30,569 nucleotides of DNA, taken from the NCBI GenBank assembly GCA_023402395.1, contig JAEYGI010000024.1, positions 1-30,569 of the forward strand, in the 5' to 3' direction. Positions 6,892 through 14,405 of the stretch are shown here, one piece after another. Each line of letters starts with the position of its first letter. Positions within the stretch are counted from its first letter, which is position 1. A program made the translations under genes and the position numbers. This DNA is from Bacillota bacterium. Its GTDB lineage: Bacteria; Bacillota; UBA4882; UBA8346. A model generated the notes under the pieces. That model saw only the letters and a program-made list of their open reading frames with translations, did no database searches and had not been told where the DNA came from.

Positions 6892-7347
6892 TTATTGAAT
6901 GCCATTGGCCAGGGTCAGCAATTGCCGCAATCCCGCCTCGAAGTTCCGGTCATCTCCGGAGTTCCGGGGGCGCGGCCCTTTAGTCCGGCCTCCGCCCCTC
7001 CGCCAGCGGGCCGCCAGGTTCCGTTCCTCCAGCATAAACTCGATCCGGTCCGGCTCATAGATCCGGCCCGTCGGGGCGATGGCCGCCGCGCCCTTGGCCA
7101 AGACCATCGCCGCCAGGCCCCAGTCCTGGGTGACTACGATCTCGCCGGGCCGGGTTTGGTTCATGACCACCAGATCGACGGCCTGAGGCTCGTCCCCCAC
7201 GGTCAGATGATTGGAATGGTCAATCCGGTGATCCACCGAGGCCACGGTAAGGATCTCCCAATGATACTCGGCCGCCAGCCGCCGGATAATCTCCAGGCAG
7301 GCGCGGGGGCAGGCGTCGGCGTCAACGATGATTCGCGGTTCGGACAT
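6892..7347 (-). CDS. YaiI/YqxD family (UPF0178) protein
   Basis: The 151-aa protein belongs to the UPF0178 family (E. coli YaiI, Bacillus YqxD), of unknown biochemical role but with a PIN/NYN-like fold and conserved acidic residues suggestive of a nuclease. Visible hallmarks are IIVDADACP near the N-terminus, NHLTVGDEPQAVDLVVMNQ, VVTQDWGLAAMVLAKGA and the Arg/Gly-rich RWRRGGGRTKGPRPR near the C-terminus. AAGGAGAA precedes the ATG. It is transcribed alone and ends at a strong terminator. Confidence 0.93.
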   Translation of the reverse strand: MSEPRIIVDADACPRACLEIIRRLAAEYHWEILTVASVDHRIDHSNHLTVGDEPQAVDLVVMNQTRPGEIVVTQDWGLAAMVLAKGAAAIAPTGRIYEPDRIEFMLEERNLAARWRRGGGRTKGPRPRNSGDDRNFEAGLRQLLTLANGIQ

Positions 7348-8079
7348 GAGACGTTCTCCTTGCCAAAATAATAGGGGGAAGCATTACCATTAAGCAGTGA
7401 TGCCAAAATTATATCTCAAATAAAGCAAGCCCGCTAATTCTTTTTTAATCCGGGTTCAACAGCTTTCCCGGCATTCTCCCGTTGCCTAAGCGTTGGCCTG
7501 GATTCATCTTTTGTATTTTCGTTCAATGGAATGTTGCAATGTTTTTATTAGTACATTCTCCGGCGTAAAATGCCGGAACTACGGCACTGATTGCCATAAC
7601 TCCGGCATCGGGTGCCGCAACATTGGCATTCAATGCCGTTAAGGCGGCGCCTAATGCCGGACAAGCGGCATTGATTGCCGTATCTGCGGCGCTGATTGCC
7701 AAACCTACGGCATCGAACGCCGCGCCTGCGGCAAAGGTTGCCGGAACTCCGGCATCCAATGCCGTTAAGGCGGCACCTAATGCCGGTCGAGCGGCATCGA
7801 TTGCCGGACCTGCGGCGGCCATCGCCAAAGCTGCGGCATTGAGTGCCGGAGTATTTTTACCGATCGCCGTCCGCTCATAATCTCCCGCGATATCTCCCGG
7901 AGGCCGGCCCAACCCTTTCCGCCGGGCCGGCCAACCTTTATTTTCCCCATCCAACCGCTCCGATCCTACGTCACCTATTGTACCGTGACATCAAAATCTG
8001 TTCCTTTTCAGCCCTGGAGTTCATCGCGTATATTAAAAATAAATGAAATTCGCATTAGAGTTTATCCCATGGCTTTATA
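7348..8079. other. Intergenic region before the sugar-uptake operon
   Basis: The gap holds the 21-bp satellite (7569-7850). Flanks 7348-7568 and 7851-8079 show no gene with a ribosome site. Frames that remain open through the satellite on both strands reflect its 21-bp period. AT-rich sequence around 8019-8045 could hold a promoter but no clear hexamer pair was found. Confidence 0.6.
7569..7850. repeat. Diverged 21-bp tandem repeat (array 2, about 13-14 units)
   Basis: Successive 21-bp units follow the pattern AATGCCG, then six to seven variable bases, then CGGCA plus two to three bases. GCCG and CGGC flank the variable part, so units are palindromic. A two-unit block reading AATGCCGTTAAGGCGGC then CCTAATGCCGG occurs twice here and again in array 3. 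The array ends in GCCGGAGTATTTTTA, similar to the end of array 3. On the plus strand it translates as Ala-rich heptads such as NAVKAAP NAGQAAL, without start signals. Confidence 0.9.
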
Positions 8080-8255
8080 TAGGATGAAGTAAATTTCTAT
8101 TACAAAATTTGCATTCTTAAAGCCGAATGCAAACGGCTTCAATCGGAATTTACTTCATCCTATTCCAGCTGAAATAAGTTGAATTAAATTCATTCGTTTT
8201 CCATCACGGAAGGCTTACAGGACATGATCCACATCAGAAATTTAATTCAACTTAT
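8080..8255 (+). repeat. Two-hairpin intergenic element, copy B
   Basis: Hairpin 1 pairs 8080-8097 (TAGGATGAAGTAAATTTC) with 8145-8162, with a nested stem around loop TTAAAGCC. An 11-nt spacer leads to hairpin 2, pairing 8174-8189 (ATAAGTTGAATTAAAT) perfectly with 8240-8255. It is a near copy of element A. Its right end is 20 nt upstream of the permease start, so the operon mRNA should carry hairpin 2 right before the ribosome site. Confidence 0.92.
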
Positions 8256-8274
8256 ATATCAACGAAACGAGAGG

Positions 8275-9210
8275 ATGACACACTTGGCCGCGGAACTGGA
8301 ATTGCAAGCGGGACGCCGCGCGACATTGGGCGCCAGAGTTCGAAAGTACCGGATGTTTTACCTCATGTTTTTGCCGGCCTTCCTGTTTTACGGGCTATTT
8401 CAATTTTTGCCGCTGCTCGGCCTCAAAATGGCCTTTTATGAATGGGGCGTCTTCGGGCCGAAATATTTCATCGGCCTCAAGAACTTTGAAGGGCTGCTCA
8501 CGAACAAATTGTTCATCAGCTCCTTTTTAAACACCCTGATCATCAGCGGTTACAATCTGATCACGGGCATGCTGTGCGCCATCGGCTTCGCCCTCCTGCT
8601 CAACGAGGTCAAATGGCTGCCGTTTAAAAAATTCGCCCAGACCGTGGCTTATTTGCCGCATTTCCTGTCCTGGGTGGTGGTGGCCTCGATCTTCGCGATG
8701 TTTCTGTCCCCCGATTCGGGCATTGTCAATGAAACCATCAAGCGTTTCGGCGGCGACCCGGTGTATTTCCTGATCTCCAACCAATGGTGGCGCGATATTT
8801 TTATCATCATCAACCGCTGGAAAGAGACGGGCTGGGGGGCGATCATTTATCTGGCGGCCCTCTCCAGCGTCGATCCGCAGCTTTACGAGGCGGCGGCCAT
8901 CGACGGGGCCGGCCGGTTGAAACAAACCTGGCACATCACGCTGCCCGCCATTCAAAACACCATTTTGGTCGTATTCATTTTGCATCTGGCCAGGATCCTG
9001 GATCTGTTCCAGCCCATCTTCGTGCTGTACAATCCGCAAGTCTATCCGGTGGCCGATGTGATCGACACCTATACCTACCGGCTCGCCTTCAGCTCCGGCG
9101 ACATGGACCTGGCGACCGCGGTGGGGCTGTTCAAATCGGTGATCGCCACATTGCTGGTGATCCTTACCAACCAGCTCAGTAAGAGAATAAAGGGCGAAAG
9201 CATCCTATAA
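8275..9210 (+). CDS. CUT1-type sugar ABC transporter permease (LplB/YteP-like)
   Basis: This is an inner-membrane subunit of an oligosaccharide importer. It has six predicted helices (first: MFYLMFLPAFLFYGLFQFLPLLG) and the permease EAA loop YEAAAIDGAGRLKQTWHITLPAI that contacts the ATPase. The N-terminal pattern matches the LplB/YteP branch that imports rhamnogalacturonan or complex polysaccharide fragments in Bacillus. Start choice: an ATG at 8224 lies inside the repeat. ATG 8275 directly abuts GAGAGG, which leaves no spacer. A TTG at 8284 (9 nt after GAGAGG) is the best-spaced alternative. I list 8275. It lies 15 nt upstream of the second permease; no ATPase gene is in the window, as is usual for systems that share an MsmX-type ATPase. 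Confidence 0.93.
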   Translation: MTHLAAELELQAGRRATLGARVRKYRMFYLMFLPAFLFYGLFQFLPLLGLKMAFYEWGVFGPKYFIGLKNFEGLLTNKLFISSFLNTLIISGYNLITGMLCAIGFALLLNEVKWLPFKKFAQTVAYLPHFLSWVVVASIFAMFLSPDSGIVNETIKRFGGDPVYFLISNQWWRDIFIIINRWKETGWGAIIYLAALSSVDPQLYEAAAIDGAGRLKQTWHITLPAIQNTILVVFILHLARILDLFQPIFVLYNPQVYPVADVIDTYTYRLAFSSGDMDLATAVGLFKSVIATLLVILTNQLSKRIKGESIL

Positions 9211-9225
9211 AAGGAGGAAGCGGGG

Positions 9226-10089
9226 ATGATTGACCGCTTGGATTTTTCAAAAGGGAACCGGGCGCGGACCTTTTTTGCCCTGTTTAATTACTTGATGATG
9301 ATCGTTTTCGCGATTTTCATCCTGATCCCGATCCTCAAGGTATTGTCGGACTCGCTGGATAATACGGGCTTTTACGGCATGGGCCTGATCCCGAAACAGT
9401 TTTCGGTAGCCGCCTATCAGCGGATCATTACCAGCGTCTCCTTGTACCGGCCGTTTCTGATCTCGATCTACGTCACGGTCATCGGTACGCTGCTGGCGAT
9501 GTTTCTGACCGCTACCGCCGCTTATGTGCTCGCCCAGCGGGATCTGCCGGGACGGAGCCTGTTGATCGGGATAGTCCTGGTATCAATGCTTTTCAACGCC
9601 GGAATGATCCCGGCCTATATGAACATCCGGATGCTGGGGCTGATGAATACGCTGTGGGCGGTGATTCTGCCGCTCTCCCTCAGCTCCTACAATTTGATTT
9701 TAATGAAAAACTTTTTTCAGGAGATTCCGGCGAGCGTGACCGAGGCGGCGGAGATCGACGGCTGTTCCCCCTTCGGGATCTTCTGGCGGATCGTCTTGCC
9801 CATGTCCAAACCGGCGCTGGCCACCATCAGCCTGTTTTGCGTGGTCACCTACTGGAACGACTTCTTCCATTTCGTCATCTACATCAATGACCGCGATTTG
9901 CATAACTTTCAGGCCAAACTCCGGGAAATGGTGCTGCAGGACGATTTCGGAAGCTCGGCGGTGATCGTTTACGGCCGCAGCCTTCAAAACGCCGCGATTA
10001 TCACGGCGATGATCCCGGTGCTCATCTTGTATCCGTCGTTGCAAAAATACTTCGTGCAAGGAATCAATCTCGGAGCCATTAAAGGCTAA
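9226..10089 (+). CDS. CUT1-type sugar ABC transporter permease (LplC/YtcP-like)
   Basis: This is the second permease subunit, pairing with the preceding gene. Its 287 aa contain six helices (first: FNYLMMIVFAIFILIPILKVL) and the EAA loop TEAAEIDGCSPFGIFWRIVLPMS. The C-terminus YFVQGINLGAIKG is typical of the LplC/YtcP family. AGGAGG is 8 nt before the ATG. The two permeases are one translational unit; the next gene is 144 nt away, so the regulator may have its own promoter or share the transcript. Confidence 0.95.
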   Translation: MIDRLDFSKGNRARTFFALFNYLMMIVFAIFILIPILKVLSDSLDNTGFYGMGLIPKQFSVAAYQRIITSVSLYRPFLISIYVTVIGTLLAMFLTATAAYVLAQRDLPGRSLLIGIVLVSMLFNAGMIPAYMNIRMLGLMNTLWAVILPLSLSSYNLILMKNFFQEIPASVTEAAEIDGCSPFGIFWRIVLPMSKPALATISLFCVVTYWNDFFHFVIYINDRDLHNFQAKLREMVLQDDFGSSAVIVYGRSLQNAAIITAMIPVLILYPSLQKYFVQGINLGAIKG

Positions 10090-10233
10090 AAGCGGGGGAT
10101 GGCCGTTACGTTCGGAGAATCCATGGTTTCCGCCCTTTGACAGTTTGTTTCTACCGTTGCAGCGCCGGGAGATGCCTGCCGATGAAAATCATAACCAAAG
10201 AACATCGGTTCGTAAGCTTCGGAGGGAGAAAAA

Positions 10234-12537
10234 ATGGGTATTCGCGCCAATTTAAAGAATCTGTCCAACCAGCACGCTTTGGTCGTCCGGTTTATGGCTT
10301 CCTATTTGATTATCCTGCTGATCCCGGTGCTCATCGGAACGCTGGTGTACAAGGAAGCCATCCGGATCGTTGAGGAGGACACCAAAGCGTCGGCCCTGTC
10401 AATGCTGAATCAATGCCGCGATGTGATCGACCGGCAGTTGGCGGCCATCGATATCACCAAAATTCAGATCGGCTTGCTGCCGCAGCTGAATTACTTGCTG
10501 TATACCGGCAACCGCCAGGATCTGGCCTTCTATTATCAAATGAACGATTTAAAGGCCCGGTTACGGCCCTATATCATTAACAATGACTTTATGGCCGATT
10601 TTTTCATCTTTATGAAACGGCCGGATTACATTATCGCGCCGGCGATGGCCTATGACGTGAAGTTCTTTTTTGAACGGATCTTGCGGAGCCGTGATATCCG
10701 CAAGGAACGTTGGCTGGAGAAGATGGACCGCTACCACGCCGGTTCCGTCTTTCCTGCTTCCAAGCTCACCATCGAGAACCGGGAGTATTTTGTAATTCCC
10801 TATATCCACTCGCTCCCCACCCGCTATTCCAAGCAAGTGGAGGGCGCCATCGTCTTTTTATTAAACGCCGAAGTGATCAATGAAATGTTGTCCCGGGTCA
10901 GCCCGGTGAAGGACAACTGGGTATTCATATTGAACCAGGAGGGCCAGATCATCACCGGCCTGTCGCCGCGGCGATTTCCAGCGCGGCTCCCCCCCGAACT
11001 CCGGCTGAAAACCGATGGCTTCGGCCGTCTTCGCTACCGGGGCGAGGAAATGATCGTCTCCTCCACCACCTCGCCCCATAACGGCTGGAAGTATGTGAAC
11101 ATCCTTCCTTCCAGGCTGGTTATGGGGAAAGTCACCTATATTCGGCAAATCGTTTGGGGCGCCATGATGTTATCGTTAATTATCGGCGCCATGATCGCCT
11201 ATTTGCTGACCGCCCGGAACCTAAAACCCCTGAAACGGATCATCGATTTGGTCAAGGAGCATTTTGGCGGAGAAGCCCCCAAAAAAGACGCCTTTGAATA
11301 TCTGCAGGGCTCGGTTTCGCAGTTGATCCATACCAACCAGTCCTTGCAGGAGACCCTGAAGAGTCATTTGCCGATGATTAAAACCGGTTTTTTCGATCGC
11401 CTGCTGAAAGGAGAATACAGCAACCGCGATGAAATCACGGCCATCTCCTCTTATCTGGGGATCCGGATTCACGGTGAAAAATTTCTGGTGCTGCTGGTCC
11501 GCATTTACAATCAACACGAGATCATCAGCCGGGATATCATCGAAGAATCCCATATCGCCCGGGCGATTCTCCGTGAAACTCTGGCCAAGCATATCGGAGC
11601 CAAAGGTTTCCTGCATGATTTGGAACCGAACCAGATCGCGGTTTTGCTGGCTTTTAATAAAAAGCGGGATCAGGACTGCCTCGCCGAAGCGGAACAACTG
11701 ATGCGGGCCGTGGACGGGGAGTTACTGGCCAAGTACAAGCTGAAGGCGGTTTTCGCCGGAGGCAGCCTGGTCGGGGAGACGCTGACGATCTGGCAATCCT
11801 ACGAGGAAGCCAAACGAGCCCTGGATTACGGGCCCATCGATCCCGGCGGGAAGCTGATCTGGCATGACGGGATTCCGGCCAAGGGGGCCGAGTATTATTA
11901 CCCGATCGATTTTGAGCAACGCTTAATCAACCTGACCAAAGCCGGGGAATTAAAGCAGGTGGAAAATCTGTTGCAGGTCATTTACAGGGAAAACGTACAA
12001 AACAAGCGTCTTTCCCAGGAAATGAGCTTGGAATTGGGCTATGAAATGAAGGGAACGGTGGTGAAAATATGCTCCGAACTCCAGTTCAGCGGCGAAGATC
12101 TGAAACCGCTCCTGGAAACGCTCAGCCATTCGAAAAGTTTCGCCGAGTTCCACGCCAATCTCGTCACTATCTATCAAACGATTTGTCAATCGGTCATGGC
12201 CAAGCGCAAATGGAAGAATGTCCAGTTGAAGGAGCAGATCATCGAATTCATCAACAACACCTACCCTAAATCGGACTTATCTCTTTACAAGGTGGCCTCC
12301 CAATTCGGGCTCTCCGAGGGCTATCTCTCTCACTTTTTTAAGGATCAGGTCGGAGAGAACTTTGTGACCTATTTGGAAAGAGTCCGGATTGAGCGGGCTT
12401 GTCAACTTCTTAAGGAAGGGAGGGAGATCGTAGTCAATGATGTCGCCGAGCAGGTCGGTTATAACAGCGTTTATTCATTCCGGCGCGCCTTCAAGCGGGT
12501 CAAGGGAATTAATCCCGCCGCTTTCCGTACTTCCTGA
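10234..12537 (+). CDS. YesS-like membrane-bound AraC-family regulator
   Basis: This 767-aa one-component regulator resembles Bacillus YesS, which activates rhamnogalacturonan genes. One helix (about residues 19-40, FMASYLIILLIPVLIGTLVY) leads to an extracytoplasmic sensor (about 41-305), then a second helix (about 308-330, WGAMMLSLIIGAMIAYLL) and a short HAMP-like linker. A cytoplasmic region of about 300 residues follows, then a C-terminal AraC/XylS double helix-turn-helix (about 665-767) with LYKVASQFGLSEGYLSHFFK and VNDVAEQVGYNSVYSFRRAFK. GGAGGG precedes the ATG by 7 nt. By position it likely senses pectin or hemicellulose fragments outside the membrane and activates the neighbouring transport and lyase genes; the ligand is not visible in the sequence. 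Confidence 0.93.
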   Translation: MGIRANLKNLSNQHALVVRFMASYLIILLIPVLIGTLVYKEAIRIVEEDTKASALSMLNQCRDVIDRQLAAIDITKIQIGLLPQLNYLLYTGNRQDLAFYYQMNDLKARLRPYIINNDFMADFFIFMKRPDYIIAPAMAYDVKFFFERILRSRDIRKERWLEKMDRYHAGSVFPASKLTIENREYFVIPYIHSLPTRYSKQVEGAIVFLLNAEVINEMLSRVSPVKDNWVFILNQEGQIITGLSPRRFPARLPPELRLKTDGFGRLRYRGEEMIVSSTTSPHNGWKYVNILPSRLVMGKVTYIRQIVWGAMMLSLIIGAMIAYLLTARNLKPLKRIIDLVKEHFGGEAPKKDAFEYLQGSVSQLIHTNQSLQETLKSHLPMIKTGFFDRLLKGEYSNRDEITAISSYLGIRIHGEKFLVLLVRIYNQHEIISRDIIEESHIARAILRETLAKHIGAKGFLHDLEPNQIAVLLAFNKKRDQDCLAEAEQLMRAVDGELLAKYKLKAVFAGGSLVGETLTIWQSYEEAKRALDYGPIDPGGKLIWHDGIPAKGAEYYYPIDFEQRLINLTKAGELKQVENLLQVIYRENVQNKRLSQEMSLELGYEMKGTVVKICSELQFSGEDLKPLLETLSHSKSFAEFHANLVTIYQTICQSVMAKRKWKNVQLKEQIIEFINNTYPKSDLSLYKVASQFGLSEGYLSHFFKDQVGENFVTYLERVRIERACQLLKEGREIVVNDVAEQVGYNSVYSFRRAFKRVKGINPAAFRTS

Positions 12538-12587
12538 AGGCGGATGACATCAAAGAAACGATTCAGTGGTTTGTATTCAGGGACCCA

Positions 12588-12674
12588 GGATTCAGCGATC
12601 AAAATAAAAGCCCAAATAGAGGCTTTGAAGGATTCAACCGCCCTTGTTGCTTCTTTTTCCTGATTTCTGAATTC
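12588..12674. repeat. Intergenic repeat E, copy 1
   Basis: This stretch shares three blocks with 14263-14357: GGATTCAGCGATCAAAATAA, GGCTTTGAAGGATTCA and TTTCTGAATTC. Its ends (GGATTCAG and CTGAATTC) form an imperfect 8-bp inverted repeat. The spacing between blocks differs between the two copies (about 7 versus 32 nt between blocks one and two). It lies between the regulator and binding-protein genes. Confidence 0.65.
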
Positions 12675-12729
12675 TTTCATCCTGAATGGTTTCAAAATGC
12701 TTTCAAATCAAAACAAAAAGGGGTGTCTG

Positions 12730-14175
12730 ATGTTGAGAAAGATTGTCATAAGGATCCTGACGCCGGTCTTAGTAGTCAGTTTATTGGCCTCCGGGTCGCT
12801 GGCGGCCCGGAAAGATCCGGTCAAGCCGAAAAAAATCGTGGCGATTATGGACACCATCCTCTTGAAGGAATGGGGCCAGGATCAATTAGTCCAGCAATAC
12901 AAGAAACAGACCGGCATCGACCTCCAGATCATCCAGCCGATCCATAATCAGTACTATGAAAAGATCCGGCTAACGTTCGCGGCGGGCGAAATACCGGATG
13001 CCGTGGAGATCAGCGAGCAAAATTACGTAAATTACGCGCTGGAAGGCGCCTTCGTCAATATCGAGCCCTATCTCCGCCAGTCGGCCATTACCAAAAAAAT
13101 TGACAAAAAGGTGTTCGACGCCGTACGGGTCAAGGGAAAAATTTACGGCTATCCGACCCAAATCGGAGCCGGCCCCGTTACTTACATCCGCCAGGACTGG
13201 CTCGACAATCTCAAGCTGAAGGCGCCCCGGACCTGGGATGAGTATTACAAGGTCCTGAAAGCCTTTACGCTCAATGATCCCGACCGCAATGGCAAAAACG
13301 ACACCTATGGCTTTACGGGGCCCGGTTCCACCGGCGACAGCGAAATCGTCTTCGCCGACAATTTCTACCGGGATTTCTATCAAAACGCCTCGCCGGACTT
13401 TGTCATCAAGAAGGGAAAATGGGTGGACGGCTTTGCGCAGCCCGAGATGAAACCGGCCTTGGAACGGCTACGTCGGGCCTATCAGGAAAAACTAATCGAC
13501 CCGGAGATCTTTACCAACAAGACTTCGACCTGCCGGGAGAAGTTCTCCTCCGGCAAAACCGGGATCTTTCCCTACTGGTATGGGTTGTGGAATGTGAATT
13601 TGGAAGTGGAATTGCAGAAAAATCTGGGACCGAACGTCAAACTCACTCCGATTCCGGCGATCGCGGAGAGCCATTATTCCGCCCGGGTGCCGCAGGTTAT
13701 CGCCATTACCACCAAATGCAAAAACCCGGAGGGAGTTTTCAAATACTTTGTCGAATATATGCATGACGGCGGCCCGGGCCAGATGTTGTTTATCCATGGC
13801 GTGGAGAACGTTCATTGGGCCAGGAAAGACGGAGTCCTCACCAAACTGCCGCAATTAAACGATCCCGCCAAAACGTTCACCAAAACCTTTTTACCGCCGG
13901 AGACGGTGATGACCCCATGGAACGATCCGTTCCCCATTGATCAGCGGCTTATCCATTCCCGGGATATGTTCATGAAAAATTACCGTCAGGCCGAACTGCA
14001 GCCCATGCCCGAATCCAGGCTGAAAATCAACCAAGAGCTTTATAACCTCAAGAATGAAGCCATGGGGAAAATCCTCATCGGAGAATGGACGGTAGAGCAA
14101 GGCTTAGCCAGTTATCGAAAAAACGCCGCGGCGCTGGGCATCAACAAGGTTTTGGCCGATATGAACCAAAACTAA
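12730..14175 (+). CDS. Extracellular solute-binding protein, family 1 (LplA/YtcQ-like)
   Basis: This is the substrate-binding component of the CUT1 importer, 481 aa. A signal peptide is visible (MLRKIVIRILTPVLVVSLLASGSLA, probable cut after SLA). The mature part has the family's AAGEIPDAVEISEQNYVNYA segment, GKIYGYPTQIG, and DGGPGQMLFIHG near residue 345. AAAGGGGTG 6-7 nt before ATG 12730 decides the start; an upstream in-frame ATG at 12697 has no ribosome site. Unusual for a monoderm, no Cys follows the signal peptide, so it would be free in a periplasm rather than lipid-anchored, consistent with a diderm envelope. The ligand is probably a pectin- or hemicellulose-derived oligomer, inferred from neighbours. 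Confidence 0.92.
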   Translation: MLRKIVIRILTPVLVVSLLASGSLAARKDPVKPKKIVAIMDTILLKEWGQDQLVQQYKKQTGIDLQIIQPIHNQYYEKIRLTFAAGEIPDAVEISEQNYVNYALEGAFVNIEPYLRQSAITKKIDKKVFDAVRVKGKIYGYPTQIGAGPVTYIRQDWLDNLKLKAPRTWDEYYKVLKAFTLNDPDRNGKNDTYGFTGPGSTGDSEIVFADNFYRDFYQNASPDFVIKKGKWVDGFAQPEMKPALERLRRAYQEKLIDPEIFTNKTSTCREKFSSGKTGIFPYWYGLWNVNLEVELQKNLGPNVKLTPIPAIAESHYSARVPQVIAITTKCKNPEGVFKYFVEYMHDGGPGQMLFIHGVENVHWARKDGVLTKLPQLNDPAKTFTKTFLPPETVMTPWNDPFPIDQRLIHSRDMFMKNYRQAELQPMPESRLKINQELYNLKNEAMGKILIGEWTVEQGLASYRKNAAALGINKVLADMNQN

Positions 14176-14201
14176 AACCGCTTTTGGCATGGCTTGAAAT
14201 A

Positions 14202-14227
14202 GAGGAAGTCCAAAGGAGGACTTCCTC
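14202..14227 (+). terminator. Hairpin after the binding-protein gene
   Basis: A perfect 10-bp stem GAGGAAGTCC/GGACTTCCTC with a 6-nt loop starts 26 nt after the stop codon. No T-run follows. It may be a leaky terminator or a 3' stabiliser of the kind that keeps binding-protein mRNA more abundant than downstream genes. Confidence 0.5.
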
Positions 14228-14262
14228 GCTTCGGTTTCAGGTTGGTCCGGAATAAGGGATCA

Positions 14263-14357
14263 GAATTCAGTCGTCAAAATAAAACCATGCAAGCCAAACC
14301 CTGTGGGCCGTTCTTAAATCAGGCTTCGAAGGATTCAGGCACAGCTCTTCTGAATTC
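14263..14357. repeat. Intergenic repeat E, copy 2
   Basis: Its blocks GAATTCAGTCGTCAAAATAA, GGCTTCGAAGGATTCA and CTTCTGAATTC match copy 1 at 12588-12674. Here the outer ends GAATTCAG (14263-14270) and CTGAATTC (14350-14357) are a perfect 8-bp inverted repeat. A short related piece (GAATTCAGGAGTCAG) is present near 30240. It lies between the binding-protein and first GH43 genes. Confidence 0.65.
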
Positions 14358-14405
14358 CAGAGACCTGAAATAGATAGTTACTATATTCTTTAGGAGGTAA
14401 ATATA

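Noticed and set aside
7523..7954. Ala-rich protein on either strand through array 2
   Set aside because: Open frames on both strands follow from the stop-free 21-bp unit; no ribosome site or start is convincing.
10137..10165. Promoter for the YesS-like gene (TTGACA at 10137-10142)
   Set aside because: No -10-like hexamer occurs 16-18 nt downstream (CAGCGC at that place).
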